Shown here: positions 11,560-23,150 of the stretch, piece after piece
How the letters are laid out: each line of letters starts with the position of its first letter
How positions within the stretch are numbered: the first letter of the stretch is position 1
Source: Cladocopium goreaui
Lineage: Eukaryota > Sar > Dinophyceae > Suessiales > Symbiodiniaceae
Reading direction: 5' to 3'
DNA: 64,000 nt
Assembly: GCA_947184155.2 (NCBI GenBank)
Contig: CAMXCT020001513.1
Coordinates: forward strand, 407,501-471,500
Notes under the pieces: model-generated
The model's input: only the letters and a program-made list of their open reading frames with translations
Databases searched by the model: none
Told to the model about the DNA's origin: nothing
Made by a program: the position numbers and the translations under genes

Positions 11560-11735
11560 CCCGTTGTGGTTCTCCCGTTGTGTTTCCCCATTTCCTGCTC
11601 CTTATTGTGCCGCCGAAAGCTCAGCTGTTATTCTTCCGTTGTGTCTCCCCGTTGTAACACCCCGTTGGACCATTCAAACGCCAGCGAGCCGAGGCCGCGC
11701 CCAGCTGAAGGACATTTTTTTCCTGGGGTTTGACG
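11560..11735. CDS. Exon-like island after the 131-bp array
   Basis: GC-rich block with two open plus frames (one with TPASRGRAQLKDIFFLGFD before GTACAT) and an open minus frame. Product and strand unknown. Confidence 0.25.
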
Positions 11736-12087
11736 TACATAAAACATTACTTTCCTGTGGCCGGACGTTTGCAAAATAATCTTGAAATATTTTTGACATA
11801 TTTTGAACCAAAATTGTTTTCCTGGGTTCGAAGGGACGCAGGGTTTTGTATGTGCAAATCGGATCAAATCGGTGATTTCAACATTATTTTTGGGTACTGG
11901 ACTCCCAGGAAAATAATCTGCATCACCAGATGGTGGTGTTGATTTATGTTAATTTTCCCAGCTATAAAATGCAGATTTTCCATAGCTATGTTAGTTTACC
12001 AGCAGTGATGATGGAAATTGATCACCATGAATCTTCTGATTCGGCAAAAAAACCTGGACGAATAAAACTGAATTGGTGAGTTGCTAG

Positions 12088-12174
12088 GATATACTCCGCC
12101 TTACTCCGCCCAACGGCGCGCCTGGCCCAGTCACGGGTGTCTGCATTGGTGCACACTGAAACGGACAAGAAGCT
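12088..12174. CDS. Exon-like island, strand unresolved
   Basis: Plus: after GCTAG, IYSALLRPTARLAQSRVSAL runs to a GTAGAT donor in phase with 12379. Minus: a 17-codon exon with TTTCAG acceptor and strong GTAAGG donor reads CTNADTRDWARRAVGR with 75 percent GC third positions. Each is credible. Confidence 0.3.
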
Positions 12175-12378
12175 GTAGATCTTAGCCATTCAATGCAAGT
12201 CTCCGCCGCAGTCGGTTTTTGCAAGTCAAGTGAGTAGTCTTCAAACATGTTCAGAAGTTGATTCATATGAATATATACATATTAATATATATATATAGTT
12301 CCTAATACATCACAAGGTCACAAGGTGGTGTTAGATGGAGGTATTTACCCCCACCGTTATAAATAGGCTCCTTTGAAG

Positions 12379-12580
12379 GGGACCATTTTTCGATCGCATC
12401 TCCAGCGATCCCATCCCCAAAACGTGTCCCAATGCTTTGCTCCACATCCACTTAACTGCCACTGCCGTCGTCACCACGGGCTGGGATCCAAACAACTCTG
12501 CTATCTTTGCTCTCAACGAAACTGGCGTGGCAAAGCGGTGGCAAACTAACCGTGTACCCCGGGGGATCCCCGGGGGCTAG
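12379..12580 (+). CDS. Exon-like island, 66-codon open frame
   Basis: An acceptor TTGAAG is followed by G and an open plus frame to TAG at 12578-12580. It contains ALLHIHLTATAVVTTGWDPN and NNSAIFALNETG. Purine first positions are about 61 percent and GC third positions about 65 percent. The mirror frame on minus is also open, so strand rests on codon statistics only. Could end earlier at ACTGGC/GTGGCA. Product unknown. Confidence 0.4.
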
Positions 12581-12925
12581 TGACAGCTGCCATGTGGACC
12601 CAAAAAAAAGGGAACCACCTATGAACCTATTTCCAGCACCATGTTGAAGAGCGCAAGCACACTATGTACGCAAAGAAAAAGACAATTTCATGACCTTCAG
12701 CGTTTTCGTCTGTCATCATTTGGGTAGCAATTCCTAGTATTGCGTATATCACAGCTTTTCTACTTTTCGGATCAATGCTCATGATGTTCTACCCACATCT
12801 ACCCAAATTCCAACAAATTACAAGGATACCTTAGCCACTCTTTGATGAATGCTCCAATTCTAAAGCATTATATCATGTGTCCATTTGTTTGCATGATCTG
12901 CATCGATCAGCGCTAGATGTGCGAG

Positions 12926-13038
12926 GCACAGGGAGCCGGCGGTGTGCCTTCTGTGGTTTGCCCAGAACTTGAGATCGTAGTAAATGAAAACCTTGGCATG
13001 GTGTATGGTTCGGTGCGTGATTTGGTCAGGGATCTGAG
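12926..13038 (+). CDS. Exon-like island with strong codon signature
   Basis: After GCGAG the plus frame reads AQGAGGVPSVVCPELEIVVN and then NLGMVYGSVRDLVRDLRM. About half of the codons start with G and position 2 is the least GC-rich, a strong sign of coding on this strand. It can join in phase from 12379. The minus mirror frame resembles a CDC50 motif but has poorer statistics (see rejected items). Confidence 0.45.
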
Positions 13039-13677
13039 GATGTCTTGGGGGGGGATACAACTATAAATGAAATACATTCCAACACTAACATTCAAATCAA
13101 GTCCATTCTGCGGCGCAGGTATGCCAATTGGAGGTACCTACAATGCAAGGGATCTAAAAATGATCTAATCATTTGGGGGTCCCAAGAAATAGCATAAATC
13201 TAATATAATATAAATCTATACGCCTCACGATCCCAAACATCAACAAACTTGCTAAGGGATAATCTCATGTCATGGGGCCCATGGGGTTTTTCGATACCCC
13301 ATGAATGGGATCAAGTAAACAAATTCTTGGTGGATTGACCATATCCTAACTGGGTGAATCCCATCATACAAACCACCCCCACTGCTTTAGGTTCCAAATG
13401 GGTGCCCCCCCAAAAAACAGGTTTTTCCGGGTGCTTTCAACAAAAAATAGGAAGGAAGAGGTCCAGAGTGGGCCTAGATAGCTATAAAAGTTGGTGTCTA
13501 ACCCCAGTATACTGTGTGACACAACGTTTATAACTTTCGTTAATGGGGGTTATAACCTAATAACCGTTATACTGGGGGTAGGGTTGATGATGGTTGATGT
13601 TAGATATTTGATGATATTTGTATAGTTAAGAAATGGATTGGTATTAGATATGTGTATGTGTTAGACTGTTAGATATA

Positions 13678-13790
13678 CTGGTTGGTGGTTTCAACCCCTC
13701 TGAAAAATATGAGTTCGTCAGTCGGGATGATGACATTCCCAACTGAATGGAAAGTCATAAAAATAAATGGTTCCAGTCACCACCAACCAG
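13678..13790. mobile_element. Family B MITE-like element
   Basis: CTGGTTGGTGGTTTCAACCC to GTCACCACCAACCAG with the standard core. Confidence 0.85.
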
Positions 13791-13879
13791 TGATAATTGC
13801 CATAGAAATAGTTGATTTACCGATTAAACATGGTGGAACTTTCCATGATTTTCGTGGCTGAATCATGGTTCTATCCAAT

Positions 13880-13969
13880 CCCATAGGATCCATGTATGGT
13901 ATATATGCTAACATTTGGGGTATATTGATGGTAAATGTCACCATATATAGCATACATGGATCCTATGGG
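13880..13969. mobile_element. Family C MITE-like element, AAT duplication
   Basis: A 90-bp element with ends CCCATAGGATCCATGTATG and CATACATGGATCCTATGGG. AAT lies directly outside both ends (13877-13879 and 13970-13972). Orientation is opposite to the copies at 21863, 27263 and 46108. Confidence 0.92.
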
Positions 13970-14044
13970 AATGTCATGATAACATCAACCAATAGAAATC
14001 CCAGAAAAGCGATACCATCGTGGTACGTCACGGGCCCCCTGGAG

Positions 14045-14135
14045 GCCCTGGATTTTTAGGATTCCTGACATCTCCTTCGATATCCACATCCAGCGAAAAT
14101 TCCTCAGCCGACGCCGAAATGGTGGTGTTTATGCT
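14045..14135. CDS. Exon-like island, strand unresolved
   Basis: Minus: TISASAEEFSLDVDIEGDVR. Plus: after TTTTTAG, IPDISFDIHIQRKFLSRRRN with G directly after AG. Both are natural-looking; product unknown. Confidence 0.3.
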
Positions 14136-14549
14136 GATTCGTTTGAACAATCTTTGACCTATTTATTTAGAAAACAAAAAGAAAAACACCTTAAGACCTT
14201 AAGTAAGGAAATTCGGAATTATAAACCAAGTTGTAAACAGATTTAAAAAAACAAAACATCTTGTATGGCTCCACCTTGTATGGCTCAACGCCTGATTGGC
14301 TTCCCAAAATGGATGGTTTATAGACATACTAAACATGTAACATGACCAATGAATTCTGGGTGCATTGGTGCCCTACTTTGAACGGCCATGTTTGTCCTCT
14401 TCGCTGAAATTGAAATGGGAGTTCAGACAACAAATCATGGTCTCTGGTCCTCTGGTCTCTGGTAATCAAACACGGTTGGCTATTAACTCGTTTATTTAGA
14501 GGGCGACCATTTGTATCGATGGATGTAAATAGTGGTGTTTCCAGTGCCT

Positions 14550-14720
14550 ACCGGTATCTGAATTTAAGCCTCCTGAAAATACTTCGGCTACTTGCCACGG
14601 GCGCGAGTAAGGGAAAAGTAAACAGCATTCAGCAACTATACCAGCCAGCTTCATTTCCATTGTACAGGCACAATGGTTCAAACCCTCTGTCGTTCCATAT
14701 CGTACTGCTTGGTTGATGGG
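14550..14720. CDS. Exon-like island, strand unresolved
   Basis: Open on both strands. On plus, PPENTSATCHGR precedes a GTAAGG donor. A longer plus frame and a longer minus frame also cross the island. Confidence 0.25.
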
Positions 14721-16024
14721 GATTCTGATAGTCCCAACGGGCGGATTATACACAGGAAAGTACAACCCCCTATCATCAACCGAACAGGGTGGTTAGTCGC
14801 TGCTCATGTGGCAATTCCTTTTTGAGGAGCTTGTGGATTTTGGAATATTATGCTGGTTGGTAGGGGATCTCTCGTTGTGTCTTGAAGATCCCCTCACGTC
14901 AGCCAGCCCTACCTCTGTCAAGAATGGTTCACGACCACGACCACTTTATATGTATGGGTGTGTACATACGTATGCAATATGCGTATGTGCAAATATATAC
15001 AGTATGTACATGTACCTGTATATGTATATGTCATTATATGTCTATGTATCCTCTGCTGTGGAAGTGGTGGGGGTGGGGGGTAGGGGGTGGAGGGGGGTAA
15101 CCCCCCATACCATATGGGGTGGAGGGGGGGCGTGAACACGAGACACGGATGTAAACATATGAATGATATTGAATGATATGAACATCTGAAAATGCTTACA
15201 ATGTTTAGCAACCAGTTGCCTAAAGAAAAGGTAGGTAGACACATCTGAACACATCTGAACACCTGGAATGTATAAAACTATGAGACTACGAGTTAAACAT
15301 AAAGTACAACCTCCTAGGTAAATTCAGCATATTCTTTGCAGGGTTCCTGAGCGGGACTCCAATATAATTGACGAGCAAAATATGGATGCTTTTTCAGATC
15401 AATCATGGATGGTCTAAACTCAAAACCACAGATTGAAAATGCATGGTTAAATGGCTAAACAACCAAAATCATTTCAAAACATGTGTAAAACATGCTGCTC
15501 CTACACCACAAAACATGGATCGTAAAATACCGTGAAATACTGGACATACTTTTGAAGTACAATATAAATACATTACTAGATCCAACAATAACAATCAGTT
15601 CCTCAGTGAATTTTCCATGGTGAATCTTAGATACCTGTCAAAAACTCTGCATTTTTTTTTTGCTGGTGACTGTACATGTTTTACCATAGCAATTTAGATT
15701 CAAGTAACATTGCCAATCTTAGATACCTTACAAAAATAAACAAATTCTTACCTGGTGAACGTCGATAATCCCATGCCAAAAGACTTAGTAGGATTAGTTT
15801 CTACCCATCCAGTTGGTTAACCTAGCAAGTATGAAACACTGCAAATTTCTGCAAATCACGGGATAAAACGACAATAAACCATCCCGCATTTGTCATCACC
15901 ATTTTTAGATTTTATGATTTTTAGGTGGTATAAACCATTCAACTTGTCTTAAACCATCATTTTCCATCCCTAAACCACCATTTTCCTTTCCTTTCCATCC
16001 CTTTCCATTCCCAAAAAGCTGCTT

Positions 16025-16128
16025 TTTCCCAGTGGTTTTCTCCACTTTCGTCCCCCAAGGTCCCCAAAGCTCAACGTCCGGACCTTCTCGAGAAGGTCTG
16101 CGGTGTAAGCGACGGTCACCTTCGCGGG
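16025..16128 (-). CDS. Exon-like island, unidentified product
   Basis: The minus frame AKVTVAYTADLLEKVRTLSF continues with GDLGGRKW. About 67 percent of codons start with a purine, 40 percent with G, and 70 percent end in G or C, clearly better than the open plus frame. Exact splice sites are uncertain. No family recognised. Confidence 0.42.
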
Positions 16129-16998
16129 CAAAGCCCAGTGATGTGAACGTTGGCTGAACAAAAAAGCCATGAAAAACTATATGGATGTGGGTCAAAATGG
16201 AAGACCGATGTGGGACCACAGATGTGAATGTCTAGTTTAGTAGAAAAACCATCCATAATTTTGGGGTACCTAATTTTGACCCATAGCCATATGTCCGTCA
16301 AGCAACCCATAAACCCCAACGTTGTAAACCATGGCCATGGGGTTTCCATAAGGGCTTATTGTTTTCCAGTTTTGTAAGGGCTTAGTTGGAACACAGTGGT
16401 GATATTTCCCATAAACCCGAACGTTGAGCAAGTATCCGTCAACTCAGCGAACTATGGGGCACCACCTTGTAGGGATTTCAGAGGAATTTTCTAGTATTGT
16501 GCCATAAAAAAACATGGGATTATATAGTGGAATAGCATCAACGATAGGAATTCGATAGTATAAATGATAACTTTACATTAGTTTTAGGTGAATTTCTGGT
16601 ACGAACATGGTGTGAACATTATTGATGGTGAGATTTGCATTGAAGAATCGGATGTAAAGCTCACACAAAAAATGGATGGCTATATTATAACCCATAGAAT
16701 GAGTGGATAAAAACATGCATCATTTAAAAGTATATTCTTAGTATTCATTAGATTTTAGCTAGATTAACCATCAACAATAGGATTTATAACAGGGATTAGC
16801 TGCTTAGCTGGAGATTCATGATCAACAAAGGGACTACATTCTACACCTGGGGTTATTTTTTGGATTACTGGGTTATGGTCATCCCGAATAGGATTCCCGA
16901 ATTGATGGCTATATTATTCATAGATGACCATCCGCTGTGATGGCAACGATACTTTGACCATTGCACACAAACATGAACAAATGATTAGTGAACGATAG

Positions 16999-17111
16999 CT
17001 GGTTGGTGTTTTTTCGCCACCCCTCTGAAAAATGATGGAGTGAAAGTCAATTGGGATGATGAAATTCCCAACTGAATGGAACAATGACAAATGTTCCAAA
17101 CCACCAGCCAG
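16999..17111. mobile_element. Family B MITE-like element
   Basis: CTGGTTGGTGTTTTTTCGCC to TCCAAACCACCAGCCAG with a divergent core. Confidence 0.75.
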
Positions 17112-17369
17112 TTATATAATGAACGATAGATATCACGAACAATGAGGATTTGAATGCAGCAAAGAGGAGAATGTAGGCAACCGACATTTTCATGTGGAAA
17201 CCAACAGCAAATACACAGGATGTCCTACGTGCGCTGGTGCCCCTGTTCCTTGATTTTTACCAGGGTTTGAGGTGATGAGATAACAACAAACATAAATAGA
17301 GGAACCACATAGTAGACTTTCACCTCATTTTGTTTGTGTGTAACGAAAGAGAACTTGAGTGTTGGCCAG

Positions 17370-17483
17370 TTTGAGTCAAAGGGCAAGCGCATCAGTGTAC
17401 CGGTATGCCCCTATCTGGTTCACAAGAACCCCCAATGGTTTCCGATTGAGGCTGGCTCATCATTATTGGGTTTACCTGTGTAG
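17370..17483 (+). CDS. Exon-like island, unidentified product
   Basis: After TTGGCCAG a plus frame of 37 codons, beginning FESKGKRISVPVCPYLVHKN, reaches TAG at 17481-17483, or a GTGTAG donor just before it. It can join in phase to 17584. Purine bias is weak. Confidence 0.3.
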   Translation, partial: FESKGKRISVPVCPYLVHKNPQWFPIEAGSSLLGLPV

Positions 17484-17583
17484 CTCATTCGGACGGAACA
17501 TATAAAAGATTTCTAGCCACCCCTCAAAAAAAAACAAGAACCAGATTATTTACCATGGTGGTAGTTTCCATGAATTTTCGTAG

Positions 17584-17853
17584 AAATTCCACTTCGCTAC
17601 CTTTGTGCTATCTAGATATTTGGGCGTCTCCTTACATAAACCATGGGATGAGTTCGCTCCCGGGAGCCACGACTCGAGCCCGGCGCTTCGACTCGAGCCC
17701 GGTGCCTCTTGGAGAGACCCACTCTTCACCAAGAGAATGCTACACATGATGAAACACAAGACCATAATGGAGGCGGTCAGAACCTCAGCCGGGCCCCAGT
17801 TTTTCCAGCCAGGGGTTTTTGCGGGATCCATTTTGTGTTTCCATTTACGGTCG
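17584..17853. CDS. Large exon-like island open on both strands
   Basis: Plus: 90 codons from TTTCGTAG to TCG/GTTTGA, with FTKRMLHMMKHKTIMEAVRT. Minus: a 119-codon frame (17550-17909) with a hydrophobic segment LTASIMVLCFIMCSILLVKS. The frames share their third-position class, so codon bias cannot separate them. Confidence 0.35.
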
Positions 17854-17910
17854 GTTTGACTTGAAGTGAAAAAACATGACACAAAAAAATCAACAGAACA
17901 TCTTGACATA

Positions 17911-18014
17911 TACCCTCTGGTAAACTAACATAGCTATTGAAAATGGCCATTTATAGTGGATTTTCCCATTAAAAATGGTGATTTTCCATAGCTATGTTAG
18001 TTTACCAGAGGGTA
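17911..18014. mobile_element. Family A element inside a short duplication
   Basis: Complete copy with TA at both ends. The sequence AACAGAACATCTTGACATAT lies directly before it (ending at 17911) and again after it at 18020-18040. Confidence 0.88.
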
Positions 18015-18069
18015 ATAATTAACAGAACATCTTGACATATATTTGAGATGGATGGAGTTTGGATTTGGA

Positions 18070-18181
18070 TACCCTCTGGTAATTTGTCAAATAGCTATTG
18101 AAAATGGCCATAGAAATAGTGGATTTTCCCATGAAAAATGGTGGATCTTTCCATAGTTGTGTAAACGTTTACCAGAGGGTA
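18070..18181. mobile_element. Family A MITE-like element
   Basis: TACCCTCTGGTAATTTG to GTTTACCAGAGGGTA. The island at 18183 starts within two bases of the right end. Confidence 0.88.
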
Positions 18182-18182
18182 G

Positions 18183-18300
18183 GATCGGCAGAGTCTTGTG
18201 ACACTGAATCACATCGGGCCGCGCGTTGGGACCGTTGGGAGGAAGCCACTGATTGGATGGGACCATAAGCTCCGGAAAACTTGACAGCTCCACAGGGTCC
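18183..18300. CDS. Exon-like island abutting a family A element
   Basis: Plus: after GGGTAG, 33 codons beginning DRQSLVTLNHIGPRVGTVGR reach TGA at 18284. Minus: after CATCCAG, GPCGAVKFSGAYGPIQSVAS runs to the element end. Strand unresolved. Confidence 0.3.
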
Positions 18301-19188
18301 CTGGATGAGTTCATTGGTGTAAAAGATAGTCCCTGGTTAGGTAACTTGGTAATTACCAATGAAATAGCTAAGTCCCTGGTGGTAGATTCTGGTAGATGGG
18401 TGATCCACTTTCAGTCCCCCAAGAAGCGAGCTAGGTAAGTTGGTTTATAATTGATATAACTGGGATTTATGGTGATATTTTTTGTTGCCATCGTTCGATG
18501 GGGTTGTGAACCAACAAGAATAAATAAGTTTGGTGCGCTCCCAAACGATAGCTAAGTTGTTTCATAACTAGGTTGACCAGGGTTCACGGTACATAATATA
18601 TAGCTATTTTTTATTACATGATATATATATATATACATACACATACATACATACATTATTACTATTAATTAATATATATATATACACATATAATCATATA
18701 TTACATTGATATATCTATGGATAAGAGCGGTTATACACCAACGAGTCATCAAGCGTGATGTTTGTTGGTCTAGTTTCACCCCGGCCCCATGAATCCTATA
18801 TTAATATATACTATATAGTCATATAGTTATAAAACGTTATAAGATGTTATAAAAGGACAACATAAATGTTGTAAGATGTAAAAAAATGTTACTATGGATG
18901 TTATTAGGGTATCATAAGCCATAGCTAAAGAGTTCTTTTCGGTTTTCACCATCCCCATATCGGGCCCCCGGGCCATTTGACAGCAGTAGGTGTAGAACCA
19001 AAACCTAGGATCGATCATCGGATCCAGGCGCCTTGTTCCCGCTGAAAGATGCTGAAAAAGTAATGGGAATCATCAAACATAGCTGGTTGGATTTTCCATA
19101 TATATATAAATGGTGATAGTGATTTTCCATTAAAAAAATGGTGATTTTCCATAGTTATGTTAGTTATAACTTTATAACCCAATATTAT

Positions 19189-19394
19189 CTGGTTGGTGGT
19201 TGAGCCACCCCTCTGAAAAATATGAGTCAATTGGGATGATTATTCCCAATATATTATGGAAAAAATAGGGAAAATAAGAATAACATATGGGAAACATATT
19301 GTTAATCTTTCTGTCATATGAGTTCGTCAGTTGGGATGATGACATTCCCAATATATGGAAAGTCATAAAATTCATGTTCCAAACCACCAACCAG
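19189..19394. mobile_element. Family B element with internal duplication
   Basis: CTGGTTGG to CCAACCAG over 206 bp. The core GTCAATTGGGATGAT...CCCAATATAT appears twice, so this copy is a tandem internal duplication or one element inside another. Confidence 0.8.
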
Positions 19395-19649
19395 ACATTG
19401 ACATCGTGTTGACGTATGATATAACATGATACCAGTAGTACCGCACAAGGCGGTGGCGGAAGTTTCAAAAATAGGAAACCTATAGGAGACGTTGGTTGTT
19501 GTGAATCACGGGTGGCAGAGCGAATCCACTGATTGACCGAAAGGTGGTTGGAGTTGTGTTTGCTGGAGTGGTTGCAATGGTTGCAGTGGTAACCTCACCC
19601 ACAACTGCTGGATGTAGTGTGATGTACTGCAACTGTAGTTGTAGCGTAG

Positions 19650-20085
19650 TGGAGTTGTAGTTGTGGTGTAATGTAATTAGTGTAGTGTAGTTGCAGTCAT
19701 ATAGTTGTAGCTGTAGTTGTTATGTAGTTGTAGTTGTTGTAGTTGTTGTAGTTGTTGTAGTTGTTGTAGTTGTTGTTGTTGTTGTAGCTGTAGTTGTTGT
19801 AGTTGTAGTTCTAGTTGTAGTTGTTGTGTAGTTGTAGTTGTAGTTGTAGTTGTAGTTGTAGTTGTTGTTGTTGTTGTTGCTGTTGATGTTGTTGTTGTTG
19901 TTGTTGTAGTTGTTGTAGTTGTAGCTGTAGTTGTTTTAGTTGTAGTCCTAGTTGTAGTTGTAGTTGTTGTGTAGCTGTAGCTGTAGTTGTAGTTGTAGTT
20001 GTAGTTGTTGTAGTTGGAGTTGTTGTGGTTGGTGTTGTTGCTGTTGTTGTTGTTGTTGTTGCTGTTGTCGTCGAAGTTAGGGTAG
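19650..20085. repeat. GTT/GTA-rich microsatellite
   Basis: About 430 bp of TTGTAG and TTGTTG units. The poly-Cys/Ser and poly-Val frames through it are repeat artefacts. Confidence 0.95.
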
Positions 20086-20189
20086 TTAAGTTAGTGAATG
20101 AAGTTAGTTAAGTTAGTCAAGTTAGTTAAGTTAATCAGTGTCTACTTTTTCGACATCTTAACGTCGAAAAAGGCTCAAAACCCTCACAA

Positions 20190-20590
20190 CGGCGTGCAAA
20201 TTTTTGCGACACTTTTTCGACATCTGAAACCTCCAAAAGTGGTCCGAGATGGTGTGTTTTGTACATTTTGACTTGGAAATGTGCTTCGCGCCACAACGGC
20301 GTGCACTTTTTCGACATCTGAACCTCCAAAAGTGGTCCGTACATGGTGTGTTTTGTACATTTTGACTTGGAAATGTGCTTCGCGCCACAACGGCGTGCAC
20401 TTTTTCGACATCGCAACTTCCAAAAGTGGTCCGACGCTGAGGTGTTTTGTAAATTTTGACTTGGAAATGTGCTTCGCGCCACAACCGCGTGCACTTTTTC
20501 GACATCTCAACTTCCAAAAGTGGTCCGAACCCCTGGTGTTTTGCACATTTTGACTTCGAAATGTGCTTCGCGCCACAACGGCGTGCAATT
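20190..20590. repeat. 94-bp tandem repeat array, four to five units
   Basis: ATGTGCTTCGCGCCACAAC recurs at 20281, 20375, 20469 and 20563, exactly 94 bp apart, after one divergent unit. Each unit has GTGCACTTTTTCGACATC and CCAAAAGTGGTCCG. Because 94 is not a multiple of 3, the three minus frames cycle through the same peptides (such as CGAKHISKSK) and stay open for 119-162 codons. I treat these as repeat frames, not a gene. Confidence 0.92.
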
Positions 20591-21377
20591 TTTCATCGCT
20601 CCTGTGGCCAGCTGGCTCCGCACCCGCCGCTTTAGCGAGCCTACTTTTCGACCCTCCGGAGCCACAAATCACTGGAAAAACACAGTGTTTCGCGAGTTTC
20701 CTACCTTTTCGCGCATCTGCATCTTCTGTCTTCTTACTCTTTCTCTTCTACTCTTCTCTCTTCTAATCTTCCTCTTCTCTATGCCTCTTCCCTGCTCTGC
20801 TTTTCATCTCTCCATATTGTCGGAAGTTTGACTTCTAAACTTCCTTCGATAACACTGAAAACAACAGCGAGTTGCTTATTTTATTGGTGAAAAAAAACAT
20901 CCCAAATCCATCGCAATTGCAGGGTCAATGTTTGCTTTGAGAAAATCCCATGGCACTAGCCAGCTTGGAGTAAATGGCATATAGATCTACATTACCACCT
21001 CCGACAAAGGAACTACAATGTGGGGCCCCTGTTTACGAAATCGCGACAAGTTGGGGTTCACATAACTCCAATTTCACGACACGGTTTTTCATGATACTTT
21101 TCCTTAACCTGTAAATGTCTTTTTTGTATTCATGGTTGGTGAAACTAAACCAACAGTCACATCACGCCATCAATAGTGCCCCACATGGTAGATCCTGCCC
21201 AACAGGTTGCATCGTTTGAAAACACCCTGAATTGAACCAATGGAACTCTAAAATTTAGCATTTCCAATAGCAAAGTCATCCTTCCAAGCCCCTTGTGGGT
21301 CAATTTTTTTGAGGTTCCATGTTGAATTTAGATGAATTTAGGTGTACTAACAGATTAACAGAATCCAACAGAATGAT

Positions 21378-21450
21378 CAGTCTGTTCCGTCCTTGCCCTG
21401 CCAACTCTGGGACCCAACGGAAGAAGCATCGTCGCGTCGGGCTGCTGAGA
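21378..21450. CDS. Exon-like island, low support
   Basis: Plus: after TGATCAG, SVPSLPCQLWDPTEEASSRR runs to AGT/GTCTAT. A longer plus frame overlaps it. It is isolated from other islands. Confidence 0.25.
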
Positions 21451-21862
21451 GTGTCTATACACACATCTCTTGAAGCCTCAGCTCATTCAGCTGAAAATTC
21501 GTACCATGCGACTGAAGGAGAACCATTACAGTACTGGAACCATGTGACCATAATGTAAACATTATGACATATTATGGTCATATTTAATATGGTAACCATG
21601 AATCCATATGACCATATGAATCCATGACTGACCATTTCATTAATAACCATTATTTTCATACTCTTTTTCAAAGCACACTGTAAAATCAGACCATTCTGGG
21701 GATGACTCCATCCATCCTCAACCAGATAAACTTGGCTGGCTATGGTGCGGTAAAGGGTCAGGCTTCGGTCTAAAAATACTCACACAATTGGCCATGGCGG
21801 GCTTAGTGAACTAACTGGTTGTTAACCTATGGGATTATTTAAAAAAAAACATTCTATCAATG

Positions 21863-21953
21863 CCCATAGGATCCATATATGCTATATATGGTAACATTTA
21901 CCATCAATATACCCCAAATGGTAGCATATATACCATACATGGATCCTATGGGA
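21863..21953. mobile_element. Family C MITE-like element, ATG duplication
   Basis: CCCATAGGATCCATATATG to CATACATGGATCCTATGGG with ATG directly outside both ends (21860-21862 and 21954-21956). Confidence 0.92.
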
Positions 21954-22530
21954 TGGGGTAACTTCTTAGTACTTCTAACTGGTATAACTTGGGCCATAAC
22001 TATGGATGATAACCAAAAGTGTACATCGCTATCAATGAAATCGCACATCAAATCCATGCAGAAAATCCGAAAAAATCGTGTTCTTGCAAGAGCTAGATGT
22101 GACTTAACTCTGCCGGCGATGGTGGGAGGACCTTAAGGTGCTGCTGGGCATGGGCCCAACTGCTTGAAACATTTTGAAAGGAATGTAGCCCCCGAAAAGA
22201 CAGAAAAGTAATTCATGACTGCAGGACATTTCAGGAGCGTTTTTGTAAGATTCTATATATTTTAGTTTATCCTTTGTGGGGGTGCTATAATTGAATAACT
22301 AAGAAAATAATTAGTTTGCTAAATAGGCACGTAGAAATGTAGTTAAATCGATAAACGTACACCAGATATACAGTAAAAAACACAAATACATAAGCAGCAT
22401 CATACTGACTCTGGTGATCGCAGTGTTGACACAATACCCCGAAGTGGCAACATGCAGTAAACAATTCGACTGACACCAAACATCTTGAGTGCCACAATCC
22501 CAAACTTTAGGATCTTTTGGGATATCATTA

Positions 22531-22631
22531 CAGTTATGGCCCTTTACCAGTTATAAGTACTAAGAAAACCCCATTTATAGAAGGTATAATCCCATTTATA
22601 ACCAGTTATAACTAATAAATGGCTATAACTG
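22531..22631. mobile_element. Family D MITE-like element
   Basis: CAGTTATGGCCCTTTACCAG to ATGGCTATAACTG, preceded by TA. The interior has the family TTATAACCAGTTATAACT. Confidence 0.82.
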
Positions 22632-22944
22632 CACCAATTGGTGTTGGGTGATTTAGGCTATATCTTCCTTTCTTGGTGCTGAAGCTAATTGCCCCATCTG
22701 GACTACCAACATTAAACCAAACAAAAAGAGACAACATAGTTGTAGAGAAAATTTCCCTACCAGATGCTGCCCCACTCTGTTAGCCGTTAACTAAGTTGGC
22801 ATACACAAGTATGCTGACTGTTTGGTTTATGGTCATAATAAATCTAGCTAGATGCGGTTGTAACGAACTTATAACTAGGTAACTAGGTGGCACAACCTTG
22901 AAAGTGATGTCCATCTACTACTTGGTTGATACATTTCCCTACTA

Positions 22945-23063
22945 CAGGATGGGGCCCCCCAGTTATAAGTTGGTTTACAACTCCATCTAAATATAGTTGT
23001 ACATCATACACTATTTATATTGTAGTTATAAACCAACTTAGCTAACTATGGGGCCCCATCCTG
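22945..23063. mobile_element. Family E/F-like inverted-repeat element
   Basis: CAGGATGGGGCCCCCCAGTT and its inverted copy GGGGCCCCATCCTG enclose AAGTTGGTTTACAACTCC and AGTTATAAACCAACTTAGC. TA stands at both ends. It is the most regular long palindrome of this group. Confidence 0.85.
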
Positions 23064-23150
23064 TATGGGGTTATATATATATAATCATCCCCAATCATCC
23101 ACATAGTACATTATATATATACAATACCCTGGAATCACCACTCAACCAAG

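Noticed and set aside
12860-13060. Minus frame resembling the CDC50/LEM3 motif (KVFIYYDLKFWANHRRHTAG)
   Set aside because: The match is one short motif with a missing residue. No neighbouring minus island carries other CDC50 features, and the overlapping plus frame has far better codon statistics (about half of codons start with G).
19717-19974. Poly-Cys/Ser then poly-Val open frame
   Set aside because: Produced entirely by the TTGTAG/TTGTTG microsatellite.
20135-20672. 119-162-codon minus frames as a repeat-containing protein gene
   Set aside because: All three frames are open because of the 94-bp period; no start, splice or codon evidence picks one.
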